A stretch of 20,500 nt of DNA, from the NCBI GenBank assembly GCA_963676435.2, contig CAXXOZ010000017.1, positions 1 through 20,500 of the forward strand. Reading direction: 5' to 3'. Positions 7,610-14,630 of this stretch are shown piece by piece. Made by a program: the position numbers and the translations under genes. How positions within the stretch are numbered: the stretch's first letter is position 1; every line of letters starts with the position of its first letter. This DNA is from CAXXOZ01 sp963676435 (GTDB lineage: Bacteria; Bacillota; Clostridia; Lachnospirales; Lachnospiraceae). The notes beneath the pieces are model-generated. The model was not told where the DNA came from. It saw only the letters and a list, made by a program, of their open reading frames with translations, and did not search any database.

Positions 7610-7635
7610 TACTTTACTTGAGTTTCCGTGTTTTT
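7596..7635 (+). terminator. Terminator created at the junction of IS copies 2 and 3
   Basis: The same structure as at the first junction: 14-bp arms at 7596-7609 and 7617-7630, loop TACTTTA (7610-7616) and TTTTT at 7631-7635. It should stop transcripts leaving copy 2 before they reach the copy 3 transposase. Confidence 0.65.
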
Positions 7636-9206
7636 ATCCACAGAGCTCCGATTCCATCATATTCGTTATAAACAACTTTATGAAAATGTCCAAAACATAA
7701 GGAATCTCATTCCTTTTTGATGTAAAATTAAGCTACCAAACAAAAAAGTTACTAAACAAAAAGAAAGGGATCCCTTATGGCTAATTTTACATCAAATACT
7801 TATACTTTGAAACGAAAAATTTTAACTTTTACAAACAAAATTTCAAAACAGCTTCCTAAACCTGATAAAAAGTTTACTGCCGATATCACTTATGGCATGT
7901 TGGCTTCAGGCAGTTGTCTTTTAACAGATGTTTCTGACCAACTTCATGAATCAACAAAAAAGATTAACACGGTGGATCGTCTATCTCATCATCTTGAAAA
8001 TGGAACGCCTCTTAAATCGGCTGCTTCTTACTTGCGGACAATTAAAAAATGGGTGCCTGATGAACCTGTTATCTACATTGATGATAGTGATGTTATTAAA
8101 CCTAGTGGTCACAAATTCGAAGCTCTTGGTATTGTTAGAGATGGTTCTGCAAGTACATCAACTAAAAACATTTATAAAAAAGGCTATCATGTAACCGAGG
8201 CCTGTGTCCTTACTACCAGCAATCATCCAGTTAGCATATTTTCTCGTATTCATTCTTCTTCCGAAAAAAATTACAAATCAGCAAACACTATAACTTTTCA
8301 TGCAATGGAACAAGGTGCTTCCATTTTTGGCAAAGCCACATTTGCTATGGATCGTGGCTATGACGACAACAAGATGTTTCTTAAATTAGATGAACTAAAA
8401 CAAGATTATGTTATTCGTCTCAAGTCTAACAGAAAACTTCTTTATCACAATAAATGGACAACAGCAACAGAACTTAGAAATCGTCGTAAAGGCAAGGTGA
8501 AAACTAATGTTTTCTATAAAGGCAAAGACCATGAAGCTTATCTTTCGCATATTAAAGTACAAATCACTGCTTCCAGAAAAGATATATATCTTATTCTGGT
8601 GTATGGTATTACTGAACATCCAATGATGCTTGCTACTAACAAAGAAATAAAGTCTAAAGATGATGTGATAAAAGTAGCAAGAACTTATTTTTCACGCTGG
8701 AAAATCGAAGAATATTTCCGCTGTAAAAAGCAAATGTTCCAGTTTGAAAACTTTCGTGTGCGTAAGCTGAAAGCCATTAACGCACTTAACTTTTATATCT
8801 CCTTATGTATGGCATTTCTTGCAATGATTTCTATGGAATCAGAAACAAATGCTCTTAAGGTACAGATTATAAAAACAGCAGATCCAATCAAGCAAAAAGT
8901 GTTTTTCTGCTATTATCGATTAGCAAAAGGAATCACTGGCATACTTTCATATGCAAAAATAGGTGTCCGGCTTTGGTTTCGAACGAAACGTCCGAAGTAC
9001 TATCAACTTAGCCTAAAGTTAGTTGCATAAACATACTTGTGCCCTTTGGGTATAAAGAATATTTCTTTAAAAAGTCCGGTTAATAATGGGGCTTATTCAA
9101 TTACTTCTACTCGGTTGTGCTGTCATTCGATATCTTCAAAAATCAGCTGGATTGACACTTTGAGAAGATATATTCATTCTAGAATTACATTTCACGGAAA
9201 CTCAAG
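7617..9206 (+). mobile_element. IS4-family insertion sequence, copy 3 of 3
   Basis: The last copy, 1,590 bp. Its right inverted repeat ends at 9206 and is followed by TACTTTACTG, in which the glnB stop codon lies (9211-9213). Plus-strand transcription leaving this copy would run antisense into glnB and amtB. Minus-strand transcription from glnB would run antisense through all three transposase genes. Confidence 0.93.
7777..9030 (+). CDS. IS4-family DDE transposase, copy 3
   Basis: 417 aa, identical in protein sequence to the two preceding copies, with catalytic residues intact. The sequence after its stop (9031-9206) is the element's noncoding right end. Unlike copies 1 and 2 it is not followed by a junction terminator, so its mRNA could continue into the antisense of glnB. 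Confidence 0.95.
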   Translation: MANFTSNTYTLKRKILTFTNKISKQLPKPDKKFTADITYGMLASGSCLLTDVSDQLHESTKKINTVDRLSHHLENGTPLKSAASYLRTIKKWVPDEPVIYIDDSDVIKPSGHKFEALGIVRDGSASTSTKNIYKKGYHVTEACVLTTSNHPVSIFSRIHSSSEKNYKSANTITFHAMEQGASIFGKATFAMDRGYDDNKMFLKLDELKQDYVIRLKSNRKLLYHNKWTTATELRNRRKGKVKTNVFYKGKDHEAYLSHIKVQITASRKDIYLILVYGITEHPMMLATNKEIKSKDDVIKVARTYFSRWKIEEYFRCKKQMFQFENFRVRKLKAINALNFYISLCMAFLAMISMESETNALKVQIIKTADPIKQKVFFCYYRLAKGITGILSYAKIGVRLWFRTKRPKYYQLSLKLVA

Positions 9207-9215
9207 TACTTTACT
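9207..9215. repeat. Right target-site repeat of the IS array
   Basis: TACTTTACT repeats the 9 bp at 4413-4421 on the other side of the array. Its minus-strand reading includes the TAA stop of glnB. Insertion therefore duplicated the end of the gene without changing the protein. Confidence 0.7.
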
Positions 9216-9570
9216 GTATTTCAGACTCTTTAATAGCTGCATTTCCTCTTTCGCCAGTCCTTATTCTAACTGCTTCTGTAAGTTCATACACAAATATTTT
9301 TCCATCACCTGGACATCCCGTATATGCAACTTTCTGTATCGTTTCTATGGTTTTGTCAGCCCATTCCTGAGATGATAAAACTATTTCAAATTTTATTTTA
9401 GGTAATACGTGTACATCTACTTTACTACCTCTAACAAAACTTGAATAGCCTCTTTGATGTCCACATCCCATTACCTGTGAGATAGTAAATCCATGAACTT
9501 CTATTTCATTTAAAGCATCTTTTACATCTTCTAGTTTTTCTTCTCTTACTATCGCTTCTATTTTTATCAT
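9211..9570 (-). CDS. glnB: P-II family nitrogen regulatory protein
   Basis: Trimeric signal protein that binds 2-oxoglutarate and ATP/ADP and controls ammonium transport by plugging AmtB. The 119 aa show the P-II fold: N-terminal strand MIKIEAIVREEKLEDVKDAL, T-loop (about 37-55), B-loop with TGCPGDGKIFV, and C-terminal VRIRTGERGNAAI. The T-loop reads RGYSSFVRGSKVDVHVLPK. The position of the E. coli uridylylated Tyr51 is Val51, so classical uridylylation is not expected, although Tyr42 is present elsewhere in the loop. The last six residues (KESEIQ) extend past the usual end. The ATG at 9570 has an AAGGGAG site and follows amtB by 15 bp. The usual family name for an amtB-linked copy is glnK. 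The stop codon lies within the IS target repeat. Confidence 0.95.
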   Translation of the reverse strand: MIKIEAIVREEKLEDVKDALNEIEVHGFTISQVMGCGHQRGYSSFVRGSKVDVHVLPKIKFEIVLSSQEWADKTIETIQKVAYTGCPGDGKIFVYELTEAVRIRTGERGNAAIKESEIQ

Positions 9571-9585
9571 ATATTTTCTCCCTTC

Positions 9586-10833
9586 TTAATCCATACCGTT
9601 AAATGACGGATATGCTGATTCTCCATGTTGAGAAATATCCAGACCAACTTTTTCATCATAATCTGAAACTCTAAGAGGAGTGAAAATTTTAACTATTAAA
9701 CCACATATAATTGTACCTACTATAGCAATTACAATTGTTATCGCTATACTTGCAAGCTGAGCTAAAAATAATTCGTAGTCTCCAAAAATAAGACCATCCC
9801 ATCTAGCAAAATCGTTAACAGATCTACTTGCAAAAACACCAGTTGCTATACCACCGAAAATACCACCAATTCCGTGACATCCAAAAGCGTCTAAGGCATC
9901 ATCATATCCAAATTTTCTTTTTACAACTGACATTGTAAAATAGCATACTGGACTAACTAATAGTCCTATAACTATTGATGCCCAAAGTGGAACAAAACCT
10001 GCTCCAGGTGTTATTGCTACAAGCCCTATTACAGCTCCGGTTATAGCTCCTGTGGCAGTAACTTTTTTATGTATTATCTGATCAATCAGCATCCAAGATA
10101 GCATTGCACATGCCGCTGATGTATTTGTTGTCATAAACGCGTGAGCAGCAACTGAATTTGCTCCCAACGCACTTCCTGCATTAAATCCAAACCATCCAAA
10201 CCAAAGGATTGCTCCTCCTAGTATTACAAAAGGTATGTTATGAATTCTATAGGAAACTTTCTGGTATCCTCTTCTTTTACCTAACATAATAGATAAAACC
10301 AAACCACTTACACCTGAACTAATATGTACTACATTTCCTCCAGCGAAATCAAGAGAACCTAAAACTTCTCCTAAAAATCCACCTTCTCCCCATACCATAT
10401 GGGCTAATGGATAATAAACAATTATTAACCATAATGCTATAAAAATAAATATAGCTTTAAATCTCATTCTTCCTACTACTGACCCTGTAATTAGTGCTGG
10501 AGTAATAATAGAAAACATCATCTGAAATCCTACAAATACATATGTAGGTATGGAAGGTGCATATGAACTAAGCTGGTCTCCTGTAACTCCTATAAGACCG
10601 AATAACTTAAAGTCACCAATAACTCCTCCAACATTTCCACTAAAGCTTAACGAGTAACCGAATAATACCCACATCAATGATGCTAGTCCCATTATAAATA
10701 ATGATGCCATCATTGTGTTCAAAACATTCTTTCTTTGGACTAAACCTCCATAGAAAAAAATCAGACCTGGTGTCATAAATAACACTAGTGCTGTTGAAAC
10801 CAGCATAAAAGCTGTATCTCCTGAGTTTAACAT
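9586..10833 (-). CDS. amtB: Ammonium transporter AmtB
   Basis: Trimeric membrane channel for ammonium uptake, 415 aa, with about 11 predicted transmembrane helices. Conserved functional residues are visible: the twin histidines lining the pore, His170 (GGNVVHISSG) and His320 (DAFGCHGIGG), phenylalanines of the external gate (Phe103/Phe107 in FQMMF, and Phe215 in WFGWFGFNAG), and DFAGG (162-166). There is no long N-terminal signal sequence. The short cytoplasmic tail after the last helix would be available to P-II. The start is the ATG at 10833 with a modest site (AAAGGGA). The tandem attenuator-like leader immediately upstream suggests nitrogen-dependent antitermination. Confidence 0.96.
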   Translation of the reverse strand: MLNSGDTAFMLVSTALVLFMTPGLIFFYGGLVQRKNVLNTMMASLFIMGLASLMWVLFGYSLSFSGNVGGVIGDFKLFGLIGVTGDQLSSYAPSIPTYVFVGFQMMFSIITPALITGSVVGRMRFKAIFIFIALWLIIVYYPLAHMVWGEGGFLGEVLGSLDFAGGNVVHISSGVSGLVLSIMLGKRRGYQKVSYRIHNIPFVILGGAILWFGWFGFNAGSALGANSVAAHAFMTTNTSAACAMLSWMLIDQIIHKKVTATGAITGAVIGLVAITPGAGFVPLWASIVIGLLVSPVCYFTMSVVKRKFGYDDALDAFGCHGIGGIFGGIATGVFASRSVNDFARWDGLIFGDYELFLAQLASIAITIVIAIVGTIICGLIVKIFTPLRVSDYDEKVGLDISQHGESAYPSFNGMD

Positions 10834-10869
10834 AGAATTTTCCCTTTCTATTTATTATATTTATGCATT

Positions 10870-10904
10870 AAAAAAAGGCGCACAAATATAATTCGAACGC
10901 CTTT
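10870..10904 (-). terminator. amtB-proximal intrinsic terminator (leader unit 2)
   Basis: In the minus-strand RNA, AAAGGCG (10904-10898) pairs with CGCCUUU (10880-10874) and is followed by a run of U. Extra inner pairs (UUCGAA against UUUGUG, with one mismatch) close a loop of about 5 nt. It ends about 36 nt before the amtB start, so it would cut off amtB unless prevented from forming. Its 5' arm is shared with the hexaloop hairpin at 10894-10909. Confidence 0.75.
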
Positions 10905-10909
10905 GCTCG
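10894..10909 (-). promoter_or_regulatory. Hexaloop hairpin, candidate ANTAR antiterminator site (leader unit 2)
   Basis: Minus-strand RNA CGAGC, loop AAAGGC, GUUCG: a 5-bp stem (one G-U pair) with a 6-nt loop carrying A at position 1 and G at position 4. Known ANTAR-domain RNA targets are hairpins with hexanucleotide loops having A1 and G4, overlapping a terminator, and acting before nitrogen or ethanolamine genes. The 3' half of this hairpin is the 5' arm of the terminator at 10870-10904, so the two folds exclude each other. The usual second hexaloop hairpin a few nt upstream is not seen. The ANTAR assignment is inference. Confidence 0.6.
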
Positions 10910-10921
10910 CATACACAGTAA

Positions 10922-10949
10922 ATAGGATACTTCATAGAAGTTGCCTATC
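10922..10949 (-). promoter_or_regulatory. Possible internal promoter and hairpin between the two leader units
   Basis: On the minus strand TTGATA, a 16-bp spacer and TATCCT form a plausible if imperfect promoter pointing at leader unit 2. The same bases also form an interrupted hairpin: AUAGG/CCUAU outer and ACUUC/GAAGU inner, with a UAU loop. Whether it works as DNA promoter or RNA structure cannot be told from sequence. Confidence 0.35.
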
Positions 10950-10954
10950 AAATT

Positions 10955-10987
10955 AAAAAAGACGTCCAGAAAAAATTCTGAACGCCT
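10955..10987 (-). terminator. Intrinsic terminator after the phosphate transporter gene (leader unit 1)
   Basis: Minus-strand AGGCGUUCAGAA pairs along its whole 12 nt (two G-U pairs) with UUCUGGACGUCU across a UUUU loop, and U residues follow (10960-10955). It can serve as the terminator of the upstream transporter gene and, if a promoter lies at 11005-11033, as a first attenuator for amtB. Its 5' arm overlaps the hexaloop hairpin at 10979-10994. Confidence 0.8.
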
Positions 10988-10994
10988 TTGCTCA
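10979..10994 (-). promoter_or_regulatory. Hexaloop hairpin, candidate ANTAR antiterminator site (leader unit 1)
   Basis: Minus-strand RNA UGAGC, loop AAAGGC, GUUCA. It shares the 14-nt core GAGCAAAGGCGUUC with unit 2. The outermost pair is U-A here and C-G in unit 2, a compensatory change that supports the stem as RNA. As in unit 2, its 3' half doubles as the 5' arm of the adjacent terminator. Confidence 0.6.
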
Positions 10995-11004
10995 TCCACG
11001 CAAT

Positions 11005-11033
11005 AATTTAACATAAATAATTACTTAAGTCAA
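11005..11033 (-). promoter_or_regulatory. Possible amtB promoter overlapping the upstream stop codon
   Basis: Minus strand TTGACT (11028-11033, 5 of 6 to the -35 consensus), a 17-bp spacer, TAAATT (11005-11010, 4 of 6 to the -10). The -35 overlaps the TGA stop of the phosphate transporter gene. A start near 10998 would place the first hexaloop hairpin almost at the 5' end of the transcript. Confidence 0.45.
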
Positions 11034-12790
11034 GGCAATTTATATAAGTTTTTAATGTCTTTGTATTCCTTTTCGAATGTCTGATTGTCATTATGCTTTA
11101 GCTTGTCCATATATTCGTGAACTTCCATTTTCTCATCTTCTAACTGAATTATATATACAGCTATATTTGAACAATGATCTGAAATTCTTTCGATGTTTGT
11201 TAGTATATCAGAAAGAATAAAGCCAAGTTCCAATGTACATTTTCCATCTCTTAATCTACTTATATGTCTTCTCTTTATTTCATTATGTAAGTAGTCGATA
11301 ACTTCTTCTAGTGGTTCTACTCTTTTCGCAAGTTCTGTTTCACCTTCTTTAAATACCTTTATAGTATTTTCAACTATATCCATTGAGGCTTTTTTAAACA
11401 CTTCTAAATCAGAAATTGCCTGCTTAGAAAATTTTAGTTTCTTGTCTTTCATTTCTTTTAACGCCTGCATAATATTTAAAGAATGATCAGATATCCTTTC
11501 AAAGTCTCCTATACTATGCAATAATAATGATAGTGTTTTGCTATCTTTATTAGAAAGTGTCTTGCTGCTAAGTTTTACTAAATAAGAAGAAATAGCATCC
11601 TCATATTTATCAACTTTGCTTTCAAGAGCCACAATTTCGTTTTCTACTGTTATATCATATTTATCAAACAGACTAATCGACTTAACAAAGCTTTCTTTCG
11701 ATATTTCTGCCATTTTCTGAGCCATACCCATAGATATTTCAATCGCATAAGATGGTGTTTCAAGAAAACGTTCATCCAATATTTGGAATTCTGTGTATTC
11801 TTCGATCTCTTCTTTTGTTTCTTTAATTGTTTTCAGTGCAAGCTTCTCTAACGCTTTTGCAAAAGGTGCAAGTAGTAATGTAGCCCCAATATTAAATGCA
11901 CTATGAACAATTGCTATACCGGCAGGGCCTGCAACTTCTTGCATGAAAGGTATATTGACAAAAGCATTGATAGAATAAAACACCACTAAAAACAGTACTG
12001 TTCCAAATAGATTAAAATACAAGTGCACTATAGCTGCTCTTCTGGCGCTACGTTTTGCACCTATACATGATAGTAAAGCTGTTATACATGTACCAATATT
12101 TTGCCCCATTATTATAGGCAATGCAACTGAATAGTTTATAGAGCCCGTCATACACAACGCCTGTAAAATACCTACTGAAGCTGAAGAACTTTGAATAATC
12201 GCTGTCAAAATAGCACCTGCAGCAACTCCAAATATAGGGTTTGAAAACATTGTTAGAATACTTGTAAATTCTGGTACTTCAGCAAGTGGTTTTACTGCTG
12301 CACTCATGGTACTCATACCAAACATTAGTATTGCAAATCCTACAAGTATTGAACCAATATTTTTTTTCTTGTCACTTTTTGAAAATAATAAAAGTGCTAC
12401 ACCAATCGCTGCAAGAATAGGTGAGAATGATGAGGGTTTTAATAAACTGATAAATACATTTCCACTTTCAATCCCTGTCAGACTAAGTATCCAAGATGTA
12501 ATTGTAGTACCAATGTTGGCACCCATGATTATACCTATAGATTGTGTAAGCTTCATAATTCCTGAATTTACAAAACCTACAACCATTACAGTAGTAGCAG
12601 AAGATGATTGAATCACCGCGGTTACAGCTGCCCCCAAAATAATTGCCATAAACCTTTTAGATGTTAGTCTGGCTAAAAGAGATTCCAGTTTCCCTCCAGA
12701 AGCAGTCTCCAGGCCTTTTCCCATCATGCTCATTCCAAACAGGAACAAAGCAAGACCACCGACCATTTTTAGAATTGTAAAAATGTCCAT
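11030..12790 (-). CDS. Na+/phosphate cotransporter family protein with PhoU-like domain
   Basis: Membrane protein of 586 aa related to NptA/YjbB-type Na/Pi cotransporters. Residues 1-315 hold two inverted transporter repeats, each with the diagnostic QSSSA motif (QSSSATT at 61-67 and QSSSAS at 200-205), with about 8-9 hydrophobic segments. Residues 340-570 form a cytoplasmic, helical PhoU-like region (for example SLLLHSIGDFERISDHSLNI and ILTNIERISDHCSNI, the paired metal-binding-type helices). Likely role: phosphate transport coupled to sodium, regulated by the PhoU-like tail. Direction of transport (uptake or efflux) is unknown. The ATG at 12790 has AAGGAG and starts 16 bp after the ribF stop, so it is probably co-transcribed with the translation operon, an unusual addition. 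Confidence 0.92.
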   Translation of the reverse strand: MDIFTILKMVGGLALFLFGMSMMGKGLETASGGKLESLLARLTSKRFMAIILGAAVTAVIQSSSATTVMVVGFVNSGIMKLTQSIGIIMGANIGTTITSWILSLTGIESGNVFISLLKPSSFSPILAAIGVALLLFSKSDKKKNIGSILVGFAILMFGMSTMSAAVKPLAEVPEFTSILTMFSNPIFGVAAGAILTAIIQSSSASVGILQALCMTGSINYSVALPIIMGQNIGTCITALLSCIGAKRSARRAAIVHLYFNLFGTVLFLVVFYSINAFVNIPFMQEVAGPAGIAIVHSAFNIGATLLLAPFAKALEKLALKTIKETKEEIEEYTEFQILDERFLETPSYAIEISMGMAQKMAEISKESFVKSISLFDKYDITVENEIVALESKVDKYEDAISSYLVKLSSKTLSNKDSKTLSLLLHSIGDFERISDHSLNIMQALKEMKDKKLKFSKQAISDLEVFKKASMDIVENTIKVFKEGETELAKRVEPLEEVIDYLHNEIKRRHISRLRDGKCTLELGFILSDILTNIERISDHCSNIAVYIIQLEDEKMEVHEYMDKLKHNDNQTFEKEYKDIKNLYKLP

Positions 12791-12806
12791 TTTTTTCTCC
12801 TTCTTA

Positions 12807-13709
12807 TCACTTAATACTTTCTATGTCTTTTTTTATTTGTTCAGTAAGTTCTTTTACTGATGAAAATTTTTTTTCTTTTCGTATGAATTTTTCAAATCTT
12901 ACTATTACTTCTTTTCCATACAAATCACCATTATAATTTAGTATATATGTTTCTACAGTTCTCAAATTGTCGTTATTAACGGTAGGGTTACATCCAACAT
13001 TTGTTACGCCTTGATATATCTTATTGTCAAAAAAAACCTTTGTAGAATAAACACCATCTTTTGGAAGTATTTTTTCTTTAGATGGCACAAAATTAATAGT
13101 AGGAAATCCAATAGTATTTCCAAGCCTTTTTCCATGAACAACTTCACCTATTATTAAATATGAATATCCTAGCATTTCATTTGCTTTTTCTATATTTCCT
13201 TTTTCTATTTCTTTTCTAATCTTTGTAGAACTAATATCTTTTGAATTATATTTTTCCTTTTCCATTGCAATAACTAAAAAATTATATTTTTCACCCAGTT
13301 CACTAAGAGTATCAACATCTCCACTTCTATTCTTACCGAACATAAAGTCTGATCCTACAATAATTTTTTTTACTCCTAACTTATCCACAAGAATTCTTTT
13401 TACAAATGTTTCCGGCTCCATTGAAGCTGTATCCTTGTTAAATGGGTACTCAATAAGAACATCTACTCCTAACTCCTCATGTACAAGTTTTTTTTCAATT
13501 TTAGTCAGTATACAATTTGCATCATTTCCAGAAATAACTTTTTTAGGCGGCACATCAAAAGTAAAGACTACTGACAATTGATTTTCGGCTTTTTCTAAAT
13601 TCAGCTTTTTAATCAGTTTTCTGTGTCCTTTATGCATTCCATCAAACTTACCTAAACTTATAACTGTATCTTTAAAACAAAAATCTGTATCTCCTGAAAT
13701 ATATTGCAC
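12807..13709 (-). CDS. ribF: Bifunctional riboflavin kinase / FAD synthetase
   Basis: Makes FMN from riboflavin and FAD from FMN. The 300 aa hold an N-terminal nucleotidyltransferase domain with GKFDGMHKGH (20-29, carrying the HxGH-type motif) and SSTKIR (160-165). A C-terminal riboflavin kinase domain follows, with GKRLGNTIGFPTIN (193-206), the Mg-ATP-binding signature. The start is GTG at 13709, 8 nt after an AAGGAG site; no in-frame ATG nearby fits better. It follows truB by 12 bp, the standard truB-ribF arrangement. FMN supply also serves the flavoprotein at the left end of the window. Confidence 0.97.
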   Translation of the reverse strand: MQYISGDTDFCFKDTVISLGKFDGMHKGHRKLIKKLNLEKAENQLSVVFTFDVPPKKVISGNDANCILTKIEKKLVHEELGVDVLIEYPFNKDTASMEPETFVKRILVDKLGVKKIIVGSDFMFGKNRSGDVDTLSELGEKYNFLVIAMEKEKYNSKDISSTKIRKEIEKGNIEKANEMLGYSYLIIGEVVHGKRLGNTIGFPTINFVPSKEKILPKDGVYSTKVFFDNKIYQGVTNVGCNPTVNNDNLRTVETYILNYNGDLYGKEVIVRFEKFIRKEKKFSSVKELTEQIKKDIESIK

Positions 13710-13721
13710 TTTTGTTTCTCC

Positions 13722-14630
13722 TTATATATCTAAAAACATTTTTATGCTTTTGAATATTTTTTTTTCATTTTCATATTGATATATGCCAATAAAATTCATA
13801 TCCTCATCATAAACCCTAACCTTTGTTTTTTCAAATATATTATCATAGTTTTTTACATTTATTTCATTAAAAAAGGCTCCATTATATGCAAGCTTTTTAA
13901 ATTCATCCCTAATAATACATTTTGGATAGTTATAAAAGATATCTTCAATAGCTATAATGTTTTCCATTATAGTTTCTTCCATCTTTTTTTCTTCAATTTC
14001 CTTTATTTTTAAACTTTTTTCAATTGTAAAAATATCAACCTTTGTACGAATAAGATTTTCCATACACCCACCGACACCTAATTTTTCACCAATGTCATGA
14101 CATAAAGTTCTTATATAAGTACCTTTTGAGCAATTTACTCTAAGCTTAATTTTCGGTAAATCAATATCTATAATATCAATCTTATTTATTTTAACTAAAT
14201 TTGCTTTTCTTTCTACTTCTATACCCTGTCTAGCTAATTCATACAACTTTTTTCCATTGACTTTTTTAGCAGAATACATAGGAGGTGTTTGTAAATACTC
14301 CCCTACAAAGGAATAGATTACATCCCTGATAGTATCAGCTGTAATCTTTGAATCAATTTCTTTTTTTGTTTTTATATCACCTGATAAATCCTGAGTATCG
14401 GTTGTTGTTCCCAGAACCATTACAGTTTCATATTCTTTATCCTTTTCAGTAAGCATATCACAAAGCTTTGTCGCTTTACCAAGACAAACAGGTAAAACTC
14501 CCTCAGCATCAGGGTCAAGGGTTCCTGTATGTCCAATCTTTTTCTGTTTGAAAACACCTCTAAGAACCGCTACTACATCATGAGATGTAAAGCCCTTTTC
14601 TTTATATACATTTATGACACCATTAATCAT
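13722..14630 (-). CDS. truB: tRNA pseudouridine(55) synthase
   Basis: Converts U55 of the tRNA T-loop to pseudouridine. The 302 aa contain the catalytic motif HTGTLDPDAEGVLP with nucleophile Asp39, KxYE-type (KEYE, residues 65-68), the GTYIRTLCHDIG motif (RTL of family motif III) and a C-terminal PUA-like region. The KEYE and DIG elements are typical of TruB. The start ATG overlaps the nrnA stop by 4 bp (ATGA), indicating translational coupling. The C-terminal half is very Lys/Ile/Asn-rich, in line with the genome's AT bias. Confidence 0.97.
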   Translation of the reverse strand: MINGVINVYKEKGFTSHDVVAVLRGVFKQKKIGHTGTLDPDAEGVLPVCLGKATKLCDMLTEKDKEYETVMVLGTTTDTQDLSGDIKTKKEIDSKITADTIRDVIYSFVGEYLQTPPMYSAKKVNGKKLYELARQGIEVERKANLVKINKIDIIDIDLPKIKLRVNCSKGTYIRTLCHDIGEKLGVGGCMENLIRTKVDIFTIEKSLKIKEIEEKKMEETIMENIIAIEDIFYNYPKCIIRDEFKKLAYNGAFFNEINVKNYDNIFEKTKVRVYDEDMNFIGIYQYENEKKIFKSIKMFLDI

